A DNA stretch of 64,000 nt from an uncultured Planktomarina sp. (GTDB lineage Bacteria > Pseudomonadota > Alphaproteobacteria > Rhodobacterales > Rhodobacteraceae). The notes beneath the pieces are model-generated. The model ran no database searches and had not been told where the DNA came from. It saw nothing but the letters and a program-made list of their open reading frames with translations. Positions within the stretch are counted from its first letter, which is position 1, and the number at the start of each line of letters is the position of its first letter. This document shows, in pieces, positions 1 to 9,663 of the stretch. A program made the position numbers and the translations under genes. The stretch covers positions 806,001-870,000 of the forward strand of contig CAJIZA010000001.1 in assembly GCA_905181815.1 (NCBI GenBank). Direction: 5' to 3'.

Positions 1-761
1 TGGGCGAATATGGCTTCCGCGTCCCGTTTTTTGCGGCTGCCGGGCTGGCCAGCCTCAACCTCCTGTTGGGATATTTTGTATTGCCAGAAACGGTGAGCAA
101 AAGCCTGCGCCGCCCGTTTGATCCGACCCGGGCCAATCCTTTGGGCGCGCTGGTGCAAATTCGTAAAATCCCCGGCCTGGCGCGATTTTTACTGGTGTTT
201 TTTCTATATGAGTTTGCCTTTTACTCCTATCCAGCGATTTGGGTGTATTACGCAAAAGCACAGTTCAATTGGGAACCCGGCATGGTTGGCCTCTCCTTGG
301 CCTCCTTCGGCATATCCGTGGCCGTCGTCGAAGGTCTGTTAATTCGCAGGATCTTGCCCTGGCTTGGTGAGCGGCGCACCATCGTCATTGGCTTTATGTT
401 CAATATCGCCATGTTTACCGCTTTGGGCTTTCTCACCTCTGGGTTTTGGGCACTTATCATCGCGCCCTTTTCCGCGCTTGGCTCGGTTGTGGTGCCCGCC
501 ATGCGCGGCATCATGGCCAATAAAGCGGCGGCCAATCAGCAGGGGGAAGTCCAAGGTATCATCGCCTCGACCCAATCTCTGGCGGTCATTTTTGCCCCGT
601 TGGTGCTGACCTATGTGTTCTATGTCGCCACGCGTCCCGGCGGGCTGGTCTTTTTGCCGGGTGCGCCGTTTCTTCTGGCCGCGGCCGTGGTGGCGATCAC
701 GCTGACACTCTTTACCACCCGGCCAAGGGGCAGCATCTCCAGGCAAAATTCCACCCGTTAA
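1..761 (+). CDS. MFS transporter, TCR/Tet type, C-terminal part
   Basis: The 5' end lies outside the window; the frame is open from base 3 to the TAA at 759-761, giving 252 visible residues. The protein is strongly hydrophobic with about six predicted membrane segments, which fits the second half of a 12-helix major facilitator of the tetracycline/H+ antiporter type. An LPET motif after the first visible helix, followed by a charged inter-domain loop, is typical of this family. It acts in the inner membrane as a proton-coupled exporter or importer of a small molecule; the substrate cannot be told. It sits 69 bases before a Zn-alcohol dehydrogenase on the same strand, so they may be co-transcribed. 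Calling it a tetracycline resistance gene would be over-reading, because many Tet-like MFS proteins have other substrates. Confidence 0.8.
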   Translation, partial: GEYGFRVPFFAAAGLASLNLLLGYFVLPETVSKSLRRPFDPTRANPLGALVQIRKIPGLARFLLVFFLYEFAFYSYPAIWVYYAKAQFNWEPGMVGLSLASFGISVAVVEGLLIRRILPWLGERRTIVIGFMFNIAMFTALGFLTSGFWALIIAPFSALGSVVVPAMRGIMANKAAANQQGEVQGIIASTQSLAVIFAPLVLTYVFYVATRPGGLVFLPGAPFLLAAAVVAITLTLFTTRPRGSISRQNSTR

Positions 762-830
762 ATGTCGCAAAACCTCTTGCAGGTTTTGCAGCAGGCTTTA
801 GCCTCGGGGCACTTATCTAATGGAGCCGAA

Positions 831-1916
831 ATGACCCGTATCAAAGCCGCCGTCGCCCATGCCTTTGGCCAACCTCTTTCCATTGAAGAAGTTGAACTGG
901 CGCAGCCCAAATCTGGTGAAGTTGAAGTCACCCTCGAGGCCTGCGCCATTTGTCACTCAGACATCACCTATCTGGACGGCGGTTGGGGTGGCTCGCTGCC
1001 TGCGGTCTATGGCCATGAGGCGGCGGGACGCATTTCTGCACTCGGCTATGGGGTCACGGGGCTGAAGGCCGGCGATGCCGTCGTGGTGACATTGATTCGC
1101 GCTTGCGGCACTTGCCCCTCCTGTTGCACTGGCCGGCCCACAAGGTGTGAAACCGCCTATGACGGGGATAATGGCCCACTGTCCATGCCGGATGGTAGCA
1201 AATTACATCAAGCCATGGCCAGTGGGGCCTTTGCCCAGCGCGTTGTTGTTGCACACACTCAGGTCGTAAAAATTGGTGACGATATCCCAATGGACGTGGC
1301 CTCTCTGATCGCCTGCGGTGTAATCACTGGCGTGGGAGCGGTGGTCAATGCCGCTCAAATGCGCCCCGGCCAAGATGCGGTCGTCATCGGCGCGGGCGGA
1401 GTTGGACTCAACGCCATCCAAGGCGCACGGATCGCCGGCGCTCGGCGGATTGTGGCGGTGGATATGCTGCCCGAAAAGCTCAACATTGCTATGGAATTTG
1501 GCGCGACCCATGGGGTGCTGGCCACGGGCGATGCGCCGTGGGTTGGCGCACAACAGGCGCTGGGCCGCGGCGCGGATGCGGTTTTTGTAACTGTGGGTGC
1601 CGCCAGCGCCTATACCACCGCCCCGAATTATCTCGCCAGTGGCGGCAAGGTCATCATGGTGGGCATGCCCACCACAGGCGCCGCCTCCTCCTATGAGGCC
1701 GGAAGTCTTGCGGCGGCCTCTCAGGCCATGATCGGCTGCAAAATGGGGGATGTGGTCATCCAACGCGACATCCCATGGATCGTAGATCTTTACCGCCAAG
1801 GCCGCCTGAAGCTTGACGAGTTGATCTCAGCCCATTGGAGCCTTGAGCAAATCAATGAGGCGATAGCGGATACGAAAACTGGATCTGCAAAGCGTAATGT
1901 GATCCTGTTTAAGTAA
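831..1916 (+). CDS. Zinc-dependent alcohol dehydrogenase (MDR family)
   Basis: A 361-residue medium-chain dehydrogenase that would oxidise an alcohol or reduce an aldehyde with NAD(P). Catalytic zinc ligands are visible at C41 and H62 (in GHE), and the structural zinc site is the four cysteines C92, C95, C98 and C106. A Rossmann GxGxxG motif (GAGGVG) lies near residue 185. The open frame reaches back to 762, immediately after the MFS stop, but the ATG at 831 is preferred: GGAG sits a few bases upstream and the protein then begins in the family's usual way. It lies between the MFS gene and an enolase-superfamily gene on the same strand, suggesting a small catabolic operon. The substrate is unknown; formaldehyde, sugar alcohols and hydroxy acids are all possible. 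Confidence 0.85.
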   Translation: MTRIKAAVAHAFGQPLSIEEVELAQPKSGEVEVTLEACAICHSDITYLDGGWGGSLPAVYGHEAAGRISALGYGVTGLKAGDAVVVTLIRACGTCPSCCTGRPTRCETAYDGDNGPLSMPDGSKLHQAMASGAFAQRVVVAHTQVVKIGDDIPMDVASLIACGVITGVGAVVNAAQMRPGQDAVVIGAGGVGLNAIQGARIAGARRIVAVDMLPEKLNIAMEFGATHGVLATGDAPWVGAQQALGRGADAVFVTVGAASAYTTAPNYLASGGKVIMVGMPTTGAASSYEAGSLAAASQAMIGCKMGDVVIQRDIPWIVDLYRQGRLKLDELISAHWSLEQINEAIADTKTGSAKRNVILFK

Positions 1917-1970
1917 TCCAGAAAACGCCTCAAATCCGCCACAGTGCGGCGCAGATATTGGGAGATTTAT

Positions 1971-3212
1971 ATGAGACTGCAAGATCTTGAAGTGATCATC
2001 ACCACCCCTCCTGCACCAGGCTGGGGGGGGCGCTATTGGATCTTTGTAAAAGTCACCACTGACACAGGAGTTACGGGCATCGGGGAGTGCTATGCCAGCA
2101 GCCTTGGGCCAACCACAATGATCCATGTGATCCACGATGTCTTTGATCGGCATTTGCAGGGGCAAAGCCCAGAAGATATTGAGCTGATGTTTCGCCGCGC
2201 CTATTCCAGCGGCTTTACCCAAAGACCAGATTTAACAGTGATGGGAGCGTTTTCGGGGCTGGAGATCGCCTGTTGGGATATTCTCGGCAAGGATCGCGAC
2301 CGTCCGGTCTGGGCGCTTTTGGGCGGCAAAATGAATGAGCGTATTCGGGCCTATTCTTACCTCTATCCACTCGCGCACCATGACGTGAACAATTTTTGGG
2401 GCAATGCCGATCAAACCGCAGAGTCTGCGACTGCGGCCCTGGCCAAAGGTTACACGGCAGTGAAATTCGACCCCGCCGGGCCCTATACTTTGCGCGGTGG
2501 CCATATGCCGGCCATGTCTGATATCAACCAATCCATCGCTTTTTGCAGTGCCATCCGCGAGGCCGTGGGCGACAAAGCCGATTTATTGTTCGGCACCCAT
2601 GGGCAGTTTTCAACCGCAGGGGCCATTCGGCTGGGTACTGCGCTGGAGCGGTTTTCACCGCTTTGGTTTGAAGAACCCATCCCACCGGACAATATTGCTG
2701 AAATGGCCAAGGTGGCCCGCGCCGTCACCACGCCGATCGCCACTGGGGAGCGCTTGACCACTAAGGCTGAATTTGCGGAGGTCTTGCGCCAAGGGGCGGC
2801 TACGATCTTGCAGCCCGCTTTGGGCCGGTCGGGTGGTATTTGGGAAACCAAGAAAATCGCCGCCATTGCGGAAGTCTATAATGCGCAAATGGCTCCGCAT
2901 CTCTATGCCGGACCTGTGGAGTGGGCCGCCAATATCCACCTCTCAGTGTCCATCCCCAACACATTGATCGCCGAAACCATTGAAACACCCTTCCATGATG
3001 CTTTGATCAAAAGTTCGATCCAAGTTGAAAATGGGTTCATCACGGCGCCCAGCGCCCCGGGTCTTGGCATCGAGTTTGACGAAGACCTCGCCCGCGCCCA
3101 TCCTTACGAAGATGACGGGCAGCACTTGCATTTGCAGATGCAAGAGGCACCATGTGATTACCAAAATGGCAATCTATTCCTCGGAGGTGCGCCGCCAAAA
3201 ACCCCATCCTAG
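1971..3212 (+). CDS. Mandelate racemase/muconate lactonizing enzyme family protein
   Basis: A 413-residue enolase-superfamily enzyme, likely a sugar-acid dehydratase or racemase that abstracts a proton next to a carboxylate using Mg2+. An N-terminal capping domain is followed by a TIM barrel. Visible barrel motifs are the lysine strand (AVKFDPAG), FEEP and TGERL (metal ligands on successive strands), a GTHGQ histidine segment and APHLYAGP. The strand that normally carries the Asp of the Asp-His dyad reads QPALGRSGG, with Ala where family members usually have Asp, so the catalytic arrangement may differ from mandelate racemase. The ATG at 1971 is chosen over the upstream codon at 1944 because GGGAGA precedes it. 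Same strand as the alcohol dehydrogenase, 54 bases downstream. The substrate is not identifiable. Confidence 0.8.
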   Translation: MRLQDLEVIITTPPAPGWGGRYWIFVKVTTDTGVTGIGECYASSLGPTTMIHVIHDVFDRHLQGQSPEDIELMFRRAYSSGFTQRPDLTVMGAFSGLEIACWDILGKDRDRPVWALLGGKMNERIRAYSYLYPLAHHDVNNFWGNADQTAESATAALAKGYTAVKFDPAGPYTLRGGHMPAMSDINQSIAFCSAIREAVGDKADLLFGTHGQFSTAGAIRLGTALERFSPLWFEEPIPPDNIAEMAKVARAVTTPIATGERLTTKAEFAEVLRQGAATILQPALGRSGGIWETKKIAAIAEVYNAQMAPHLYAGPVEWAANIHLSVSIPNTLIAETIETPFHDALIKSSIQVENGFITAPSAPGLGIEFDEDLARAHPYEDDGQHLHLQMQEAPCDYQNGNLFLGGAPPKTPS

Positions 3213-3351
3213 GCACATCCATACCATCACCGGACCACCATTAACGACGAAACCAAGTCAAAAACCCGCGGTTTTGCAACCCCATCGCCACCACTGGCAG
3301 GTCATTGCAATTTGCGCCCCATAGGCTACCAATATCCGAAGGAGGCACATT

Positions 3352-3756
3352 ATGACCCAAGTGATTACAACATCCGTCAAAGACTTGGTGGCCGCAGCCA
3401 ATGTAGAAGTGACCACCCTCACTGTCGAACAGGCCCAGGCCCTCATTGACAGCCCCGATCACGTCATTGTTGATCTGCGCGACATCCGCGAACTGCAACG
3501 CACGGGCAAAATTCCTGGCGCATTCTCCTGCCCACGCGGTATGCTGGAATTTTGGATTGATCCGGCCAGCCCCTATCACAAAGAGATTTTTAACCAAGAT
3601 AAGACCTATGTATTTTATTGTGCCAGCGCTTGGCGTTCGGCCTTAAGTGCGAAAGTGGCGCAAGATATGGGCCTAGCGCCCGTGGCACATATCGCCGGTG
3701 GCTTTACCGCATGGCTCAAAGCCGATGGCCCCGTTGAGGCCTTGCCCCACAAATAA
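3352..3756 (+). CDS. Rhodanese-like domain protein
   Basis: A 134-residue single-domain rhodanese. The active-site loop CASAWRS (cysteine near residue 88) follows the YVFYC strand, and the domain ends with the usual GGFTAW element. Such proteins carry persulfide sulfur on the cysteine and act in sulfur transfer or cyanide/thiosulfate metabolism in the cytoplasm; no signal peptide is seen. AAGGAGG lies 6 bases before the ATG, a strong ribosome site, so the start is secure. It follows the enolase-superfamily gene by 139 bases in which no gene is seen, and precedes an aminotransferase by 31 bases. Its partner is unknown; a link with taurine or cysteine nitrogen/sulfur use is only an inference from the neighbouring aminotransferase. 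Confidence 0.85.
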   Translation: MTQVITTSVKDLVAAANVEVTTLTVEQAQALIDSPDHVIVDLRDIRELQRTGKIPGAFSCPRGMLEFWIDPASPYHKEIFNQDKTYVFYCASAWRSALSAKVAQDMGLAPVAHIAGGFTAWLKADGPVEALPHK

Positions 3757-3787
3757 AGCCCGCGCAGCTGTGATAAAAAGAGGTTTC

Positions 3788-5158
3788 ATGCAAAATTCAC
3801 CGTCGCCAGAAGAGTTACACGCCTTTGATCGAGAGCATTTCCTGCACCCTTGGCACGATATGAATGCTTGGCGTGGCTATGATAATATGTTGGTGGAGGC
3901 CGCGCAGGGCATCTATCTTTATGACGAAACCGGCAAAAAATTTATAGACGGCCCCGGCGGCATGTGGTGCGTGCAAATAGGCTATGGTCAAGCAGAGATG
4001 GCAGAGACAATCGCGGCCCAAGTCCTGAAAATGCCCTATGCCTCGCCCTTTACCAATGTGACCCAACCTGGCGCGATGCTGGCCAAGAAATTGGCCGATT
4101 TCGCACCGGGGGATTTGAACAATGTCTTCTTCACCACAGGCGGCTCGACAGCGGTCGATACCGCTTTGCGGGCCATGCAGTTTATGAACAACAGCCTTGG
4201 GCGGCCCGGAAAGAAGATGATCCTAGCTCGGGAGAAAGGCTATCACGGCTCTACCTATCTGGCAGCATCCGTGAGCGGCAAAGAGCGGGATGTGACCAAA
4301 TTCGATATGGAAAGCCGCTTGGTGCATTTTCTACCCAATGTGAATCCCTATCTCCGCCCCAATGAAATGAGTGTCGCGCAATGGTGCGATGTCAAAGTGC
4401 AGGATCTTGAGGAGGCAATTGCGCAGCTTGGGGCCGAAAATATCGGCGCTTTCATTGCCGAACCCATTTTGAGCTCAGGCGGCGTGATTGTGCCGCCTGA
4501 CGGCTATCACAAACGCACCTTCGATATCTGCCGCGCCCATGATATTCTTTATATCTCTGACGAGGTGGTCACCGGCTTTGGACGGCTGGGCCATTGGTTC
4601 TCCTCGGAAGCTGTATTCGACATCCAACCCGACATCATAACCTGCGCCAAAGGCTTGACCTCTGGTTACCTGCCCTTGGGGGCCTGTATCATTTCGGATC
4701 GCATGATGGAGCGCATGACACATCGCGGTGAAGTCTTATTTTCCAACGGCTATACCTATTCGGGCCATCCGGTGAGCTGTGCGGCCGCGCTAAAAAATAT
4801 AGAAATTTTAGAACGCGACAGTGTTTTGGCGCATGTGCGCGACATCGCCCCCTATTTCCAAGAGCGACTCGCGCGCTTGACGCGCTACCCCATTATTGGC
4901 GACGCGCGCGGCGCTGGGTTAATCGGTTGCATTGAAGCACGGCTGAGCAAAGATGGCTCGCGGCTTGAGGATGAACGCAAGATCGGCGCGATGATTGACC
5001 AGGCCTGCCATGACCGCGGGCTGATCGTTCGGCCATTGATCAACATGTGCGTGTTTTCGCCGCCGTTGGTCATCAGCAGAACTCAGGTGAATGATTTATT
5101 TGACATTCTTGAGCAGGCCATTGAAAATGTGTGTGAAAAATTTGATCTGACACCGTGA
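3788..5158 (+). CDS. Class III (omega) aminotransferase
   Basis: A 456-residue PLP-dependent class III aminotransferase that moves an amino group from an amine or omega-amino acid to a keto acid, probably pyruvate. Visible features are the N-terminal HPWHDM segment common to this subgroup, the [13 protein letters not shown] cofactor-phosphate region, the [13 protein letters not shown]sp that binds PLP nitrogen, and the Schiff-base lysine in [13 protein letters not shown]. The length is normal. The ATG at 3788 follows AAAGAGG and matches the usual N terminus; the frame is open further upstream only by chance. It is 31 bases after the rhodanese gene. Candidate donors include taurine, putrescine or beta-alanine, but sequence alone does not decide this. 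Confidence 0.87.
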   Translation: MQNSPSPEELHAFDREHFLHPWHDMNAWRGYDNMLVEAAQGIYLYDETGKKFIDGPGGMWCVQIGYGQAEMAETIAAQVLKMPYASPFTNVTQPGAMLAKKLADFAPGDLNNVFFTTGGSTAVDTALRAMQFMNNSLGRPGKKMILAREKGYHGSTYLAASVSGKERDVTKFDMESRLVHFLPNVNPYLRPNEMSVAQWCDVKVQDLEEAIAQLGAENIGAFIAEPILSSGGVIVPPDGYHKRTFDICRAHDILYISDEVVTGFGRLGHWFSSEAVFDIQPDIITCAKGLTSGYLPLGACIISDRMMERMTHRGEVLFSNGYTYSGHPVSCAAALKNIEILERDSVLAHVRDIAPYFQERLARLTRYPIIGDARGAGLIGCIEARLSKDGSRLEDERKIGAMIDQACHDRGLIVRPLINMCVFSPPLVISRTQVNDLFDILEQAIENVCEKFDLTP

Positions 5159-5234
5159 TCTTGATCTATTCACAGGACCTATGGGTCGTCGTTTTTAGAT
5201 CTTAACCCCATAAAAATCGATGTCATTATATGTA

Positions 5235-5262
5235 TTGAAATGCTTAAAAAAAATCGTATAAA
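5235..5262 (+). promoter_or_regulatory. Predicted sigma-70 promoter of gcvT
   Basis: TTGAAA at 5235-5240 and TATAAA at 5257-5262 are separated by 16 bases in the AT-rich 153-base gap before gcvT. The -10 box overlaps a short dyad TCGT-ATAA-ACGA that could be an operator. No glycine-riboswitch-like fold was recognised in this leader. This is a motif match only. Confidence 0.4.
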
Positions 5263-5311
5263 CGAAAAAAGTTTCCGATAGTAGAAAAATGTTCAAAAAC
5301 GGGAAAATATC

Positions 5312-6409
5312 ATGAGCGATACACCCAAACGCACCGCGTTATATGATCTTCACTGTGCCTTGGGCGGCAAAATGGTTGATTTCGCAGGGTGGGAAATGCC
5401 CGTGCAATATCCTATGGGAATCATGGGCGAGCATCAGCACTGTCGAAGCAAAGCCGCCCTATTTGATGTGAGCCACATGGGGCAAGTGCTGTTGCATGGT
5501 CCCAATGCCGCCGAAAAATTGGAGGCCTTGGTGCCAGCCGCTTTGAGCAACCTGCCCGAAGGCAGAGCGCGCTACACATTCTTTACCAACGACACTGGCG
5601 GCATTATGGACGATTTGATCGTCGCCAATGCAGGCGATCATTTGTTCTTAGTGGTCAATGCCTCTATGCGTACTCAAGATATCCCACATATGAAAGCGCA
5701 TCTAAAGGACGTTGAGGTCACAGAAATTTTCGATCGCGCCCTCATTGCCGTGCAAGGCCCCTCAGCGCAGGAAGTGGTGGCCAGCCATTGTCCACAAGCT
5801 GCTCAATTGAGCTTTATGCAGACCTGTGAGGCGCTGATCGGTGGTACGCTCTGCCGGATTTCGCGCTTAGGTTACACCGGCGAAGATGGCTATGAAATAT
5901 CAATCCCAGAGGCGGAGGCTGAACGGATTACACGGTTGATGCTGGATCATCCAGACTGCGCCCCGGCCGGGCTCGGCGCCCGCGACAGCCTGCGTCTCGA
6001 AGCGGGATTGTGCCTATACGGCAATGATATAACCCCTGACACATCCCCCATTGAAGCCGATTTGAGCTGGGCCATTCAAAAACGCCGCCGCGAAGAAGGT
6101 GGCTTTACCGGCGCGGCGCGCATCATTGCAGAGTTGGAATATGGCGCGGCGCGCAAATTGGTCGGCATCATGCCGCAGGGCCGCGCCCCAGCCCGCGCGG
6201 GGGTCGAAATTCACGACCTAGACGGCAATGCCATTGGGGAGATTACTTCAGGCGGTTTCGGCCCAACCGTACAAGGGCCGGTTGCTATGGGCTATGTTCA
6301 GGCCGACCACAGCGCACCGGGCCAAGAGCTGCACCTGATCATTCGCGGCAAACCGCAGCCCGCCACGGTCTGCGCCCTGCCCTTCGTTCCACAAAAGTAC
6401 AAACGCTAA
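5312..6409 (+). CDS. gcvT: Glycine cleavage system T protein (aminomethyltransferase)
   Basis: A 365-residue T protein that takes the aminomethyl group from lipoyl-H protein and passes it to tetrahydrofolate, releasing ammonia and giving methylene-THF. The N terminus (LYDLHCALGGKMVDFAGWEM) is the family hallmark, followed by the FDVSHMGQ folate-side motif, GYTGEDGYEI and the GARDSLRLEAGLCLYGND segment. The length is normal. It is the first gene of gcvT-gcvH-gcvP, with 13 bases to gcvH, so the three are co-expressed. L protein (dihydrolipoyl dehydrogenase) is not in the window and is presumably shared with another complex. The ATG follows CGGGA at suitable spacing. Confidence 0.97.
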   Translation: MSDTPKRTALYDLHCALGGKMVDFAGWEMPVQYPMGIMGEHQHCRSKAALFDVSHMGQVLLHGPNAAEKLEALVPAALSNLPEGRARYTFFTNDTGGIMDDLIVANAGDHLFLVVNASMRTQDIPHMKAHLKDVEVTEIFDRALIAVQGPSAQEVVASHCPQAAQLSFMQTCEALIGGTLCRISRLGYTGEDGYEISIPEAEAERITRLMLDHPDCAPAGLGARDSLRLEAGLCLYGNDITPDTSPIEADLSWAIQKRRREEGGFTGAARIIAELEYGAARKLVGIMPQGRAPARAGVEIHDLDGNAIGEITSGGFGPTVQGPVAMGYVQADHSAPGQELHLIIRGKPQPATVCALPFVPQKYKR

Positions 6410-6422
6410 ACGGGAGACTACA

Positions 6423-6788
6423 ATGACGACTTACTATTCCGAAGAACACGAATGGATCACAGTTGAGGGCGGCTCCGCCACCATCGGCATCACGGCCCAT
6501 GCCGCTGAACAATTAGGCGATATCGTCTTTGTAGACCAGAAAGAGGAAGGCGATGAATTTGAAAGTGGCGATGAAATCGGTGTGATTGAATCAGTTAAAG
6601 CTGCCTCTGAAATTTTCGCTCCTGTGGATGGAGAAATCATTGAGGCCAACGAGCTTTTGCAAAGCAACCCAGCCACCTTGAACGAAAACCCTGAAGCAGA
6701 TGCTTGGATTTACAAAGTAAAACTCTCCGATCCGTCCCAGCTCGAAGGGCTGATGGATTTGGCCGGTTATAAGACCTTCATCACTTAA
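6423..6788 (+). CDS. gcvH: Glycine cleavage system H protein
   Basis: A 121-residue lipoyl carrier of the glycine cleavage complex that shuttles the aminomethyl intermediate between P and T proteins. The lipoylated lysine is K59 in the IESVKAASE motif, inside a beta-barrel lipoyl domain that fills the whole protein. The start is supported by CGGGAG 8 bases upstream. It lies between gcvT (13-base gap) and gcvP (28-base gap), the standard operon order. Confidence 0.97.
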   Translation: MTTYYSEEHEWITVEGGSATIGITAHAAEQLGDIVFVDQKEEGDEFESGDEIGVIESVKAASEIFAPVDGEIIEANELLQSNPATLNENPEADAWIYKVKLSDPSQLEGLMDLAGYKTFIT

Positions 6789-6816
6789 CCACAGACTTAA
6801 AAGCGGAGCTACGCGC

Positions 6817-9663
6817 ATGCCTTTTGAACTGACCACATATGAAGCCTATGATTTTGCCAACCGTCGACACATCGGCCCATCGCCGTCTGAGATGGAAGAG
6901 ATGCTACGCACCATTGGCTTTGACAGCCTTGATGCTTTGATTGATGCGACCGTGCCAAAGGCCATTCGCCAAAAGTCTCTGCTAGATTTTGGCCCGGCGA
7001 TGTCTGAGCGCGATGCGCTACATCATATGAAACAAGTGGCCAGTAAAAACCAAGTCCTGACCTCGCTGATTGGTCAGGGCTATCATGGCACCACCACCCC
7101 GGCGCCGATCCTGCGCAATATCTTGGAAAATCCAGCATGGTATACCGCCTACACGCCCTATCAGCCAGAAATTTCGCAAGGTCGGCTTGAGGCTTTGCTG
7201 AATTACCAAACTATGGTTAGCGATTTGACCGGGCTAGATATTGCCAACGCCTCATTGCTCGATGAGAGCACAGCCGCCGCAGAGGCGATGACTATGGCTA
7301 TGCGCTCTGCAAAGTCAAAATCACAAACCTTCTTTGTGGATGAGAACTGCCATCCACAAAATATCGCTGTGATTCAAACTCGTGCGGAGCCTTTAGGGAT
7401 CGAGATTGTTGTGGGTTGCCCAGATGATTTGGACGCCAGCGCCGTCTTTGGCGCCATCTTCCAATATCCCGGCACCTATGGCCATGTGCGCGACTTCACA
7501 TCACAAATTACAGCCCTGCATGAGCACAAAGCCTTGGCCATTGTTGCGGCGGATCCGCTGTCTTTGGCGCTGCTCAAAAGCCCCGGCGAGATGGGCGCAG
7601 ATATCGCCATTGGCTCTACCCAACGTTTTGGCGTGCCCATGGGCTATGGCGGGCCGCATGCAGCCTATATGGCTACGCGGGATTCCTTTAAACGCTCTAT
7701 GCCCGGCCGGATTATTGGCGTCTCAGTGGACAGCCGCGGCAACAAGGCGCTGCGCCTGGCGCTGCAAACCCGCGAGCAGCACATTCGTCGCGAGAAAGCC
7801 AATTCTAATGTCTGTACCGCCCAAGCGCTCCTGGCGGTGATTGCCTCCATGTATGCAGTTTATCATGGGCCTGACGGTATCAAAGCCATTGCGCAATCGG
7901 TACACCGTAAAACCAGCCGTCTGGCCAAAGGGCTCGAGGCCATGGGCTTTGACGTGCAACCTGAGGTCTTCTTCGACACGATCACCGTAAAAGTTGGCAA
8001 TCTGCAAGGGGTCATTCTGCAGGCCGCAGTGGCCAATGGCATCAACCTGCGCAAAATTGCCGCGGACCGTGTCGGCATCAGCCTTGATGAGCAAACCCGC
8101 CCAGAAACAATTGAGGCGGTTTGGCACGCCTTTGGCGGCGATATGAAAGATGACAGCAAGGCCAATCGCGCCTATCGCCTGCCCGATTCCATGCTGCGCG
8201 AAGGCGCCTATCTCACCCATCCCATTTTTCACCTAAACCGCGCCGAAGCGGAAATCACCCGCTATATGCGCCGCCTGGCAGACCGCGATTTGGCGCTGGA
8301 TCGGGCCATGATCCCACTGGGCAGCTGCACGATGAAGCTCAATGCCACCATTGAGATGATCCCGGTGACCTGGCCAGAATTTGCCAATTTGCACCCATTT
8401 GTGCCTGTTGATCAAGCGCGTGGCTATCATGAGATGTTTGCGGATCTAAATGCCAAGCTTTGCGATATCACAGGCTATGACGCAATCAGCCAGCAGCCCA
8501 ATTCCGGCGCACAGGGTGAATATGCCGGCCTGTTGACCATCCGCAAATTTCACGCGGCCAATGGGCAAGGGCATCGCAATGTTTGTTTGATCCCCACATC
8601 CGCCCATGGAACCAACCCGGCCTCCGCGCAAATGGTTGGCTACAAGGTAGTTGTGGTTGTATCGGATGCCGATGGCAATATCGATGTCGCCGATTTCCGC
8701 GCCAAGGCCGAACTGCATAGCGATGTCCTCGCCGCCTGTATGATCACCTATCCCTCGACCCATGGGGTATTTGAGGAAACTGTGCAGGAGGTATGCAAAA
8801 TCACCCACGATCACGGCGGTCAGGTCTATATCGATGGCGCCAATATGAACGCCATGGTCGGCCTGTCACGTCCTGGCGATATTGGCGGCGATGTCTCACA
8901 CCTCAATCTGCACAAGACCTTCTGCATTCCCCATGGCGGTGGCGGGCCAGGCATGGGTCCGATTGGTGTAAAAGCCCATTTGGCCGCACATTTGCCCGGG
9001 CACCCGGAATATGGCAGCGACGTTGGGCCCGTATCGGCTGCGCCTTTTGGCTCTCCCTCCATTCTGCCAGTCAGCTGGGCCTATATCCTGCTGATGGGCG
9101 GCGCAGGCCTCACCCAAGCAACGAAAGTGGCTATTTTGAACGCCAATTACATTGCAGCGCGTCTTAAAGGCGCCTTTGACATTCTCTACACTTCCAAAAC
9201 AGGGCGCGTGGCGCATGAATGTATCATCGACACAAGACCGCTCAATGAGGCGGCAGATGTCACCGTGGATGACTGCGCCAAACGCCTAATGGATAGCGGT
9301 TTTCATGCACCCACTATGAGCTGGCCTGTCGCGGGCACCTTGATGGTCGAGCCCACGGAATCCGAGCCCAAGGCCGAGTTGGACCGCTTCTGTGACGCTA
9401 TGCTCTCGATCAGAGTAGAAGCACAGGAGATTATTGATGGCACAATGGATCGCATCAACAACCCACTGAAAAACGCGCCGCATACAGTTACAGATTTGAT
9501 CGAAACCTGGGACCGGCCCTACAGCCGTGAGCAAGCTTGTTATCCTGCGGGTGCTATACGGGGCGACAAATATTGGGTGCCCGTGAACCGTGTGGATAAT
9601 GTGCATGGTGATCGCCACCTGATCTGCACCTGCCCCCCTTTGGAGGCCTATGAAGAGGCCTGA
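6817..9663 (+). CDS. gcvP: Glycine dehydrogenase (decarboxylating), P protein
   Basis: A 948-residue fused P protein, so both halves (P1 and P2) are one chain, as in most proteobacteria. It decarboxylates glycine with PLP and loads the remaining aminomethyl group on GcvH. The Schiff-base lysine is K700 in the [16 protein letters not shown] segment of the C-terminal half. The N terminus carries the RRHIGPS motif that starts most GcvP proteins. AGCGGAG sits upstream of the ATG at 6817. Its stop codon overlaps the end of the opposing DadA-like gene by 16 bases, so the two are convergent and tightly packed. Confidence 0.97.
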   Translation: MPFELTTYEAYDFANRRHIGPSPSEMEEMLRTIGFDSLDALIDATVPKAIRQKSLLDFGPAMSERDALHHMKQVASKNQVLTSLIGQGYHGTTTPAPILRNILENPAWYTAYTPYQPEISQGRLEALLNYQTMVSDLTGLDIANASLLDESTAAAEAMTMAMRSAKSKSQTFFVDENCHPQNIAVIQTRAEPLGIEIVVGCPDDLDASAVFGAIFQYPGTYGHVRDFTSQITALHEHKALAIVAADPLSLALLKSPGEMGADIAIGSTQRFGVPMGYGGPHAAYMATRDSFKRSMPGRIIGVSVDSRGNKALRLALQTREQHIRREKANSNVCTAQALLAVIASMYAVYHGPDGIKAIAQSVHRKTSRLAKGLEAMGFDVQPEVFFDTITVKVGNLQGVILQAAVANGINLRKIAADRVGISLDEQTRPETIEAVWHAFGGDMKDDSKANRAYRLPDSMLREGAYLTHPIFHLNRAEAEITRYMRRLADRDLALDRAMIPLGSCTMKLNATIEMIPVTWPEFANLHPFVPVDQARGYHEMFADLNAKLCDITGYDAISQQPNSGAQGEYAGLLTIRKFHAANGQGHRNVCLIPTSAHGTNPASAQMVGYKVVVVVSDADGNIDVADFRAKAELHSDVLAACMITYPSTHGVFEETVQEVCKITHDHGGQVYIDGANMNAMVGLSRPGDIGGDVSHLNLHKTFCIPHGGGGPGMGPIGVKAHLAAHLPGHPEYGSDVGPVSAAPFGSPSILPVSWAYILLMGGAGLTQATKVAILNANYIAARLKGAFDILYTSKTGRVAHECIIDTRPLNEAADVTVDDCAKRLMDSGFHAPTMSWPVAGTLMVEPTESEPKAELDRFCDAMLSIRVEAQEIIDGTMDRINNPLKNAPHTVTDLIETWDRPYSREQACYPAGAIRGDKYWVPVNRVDNVHGDRHLICTCPPLEAYEEA

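Noticed and set aside
1..761. Tetracycline resistance gene
   Set aside because: The family is broad, and the neighbours are catabolic; nothing specific to tetracycline is visible.
5159..5311. Glycine riboswitch before gcvT
   Set aside because: The gap is short and AT-rich without the conserved helices that I could recognise.
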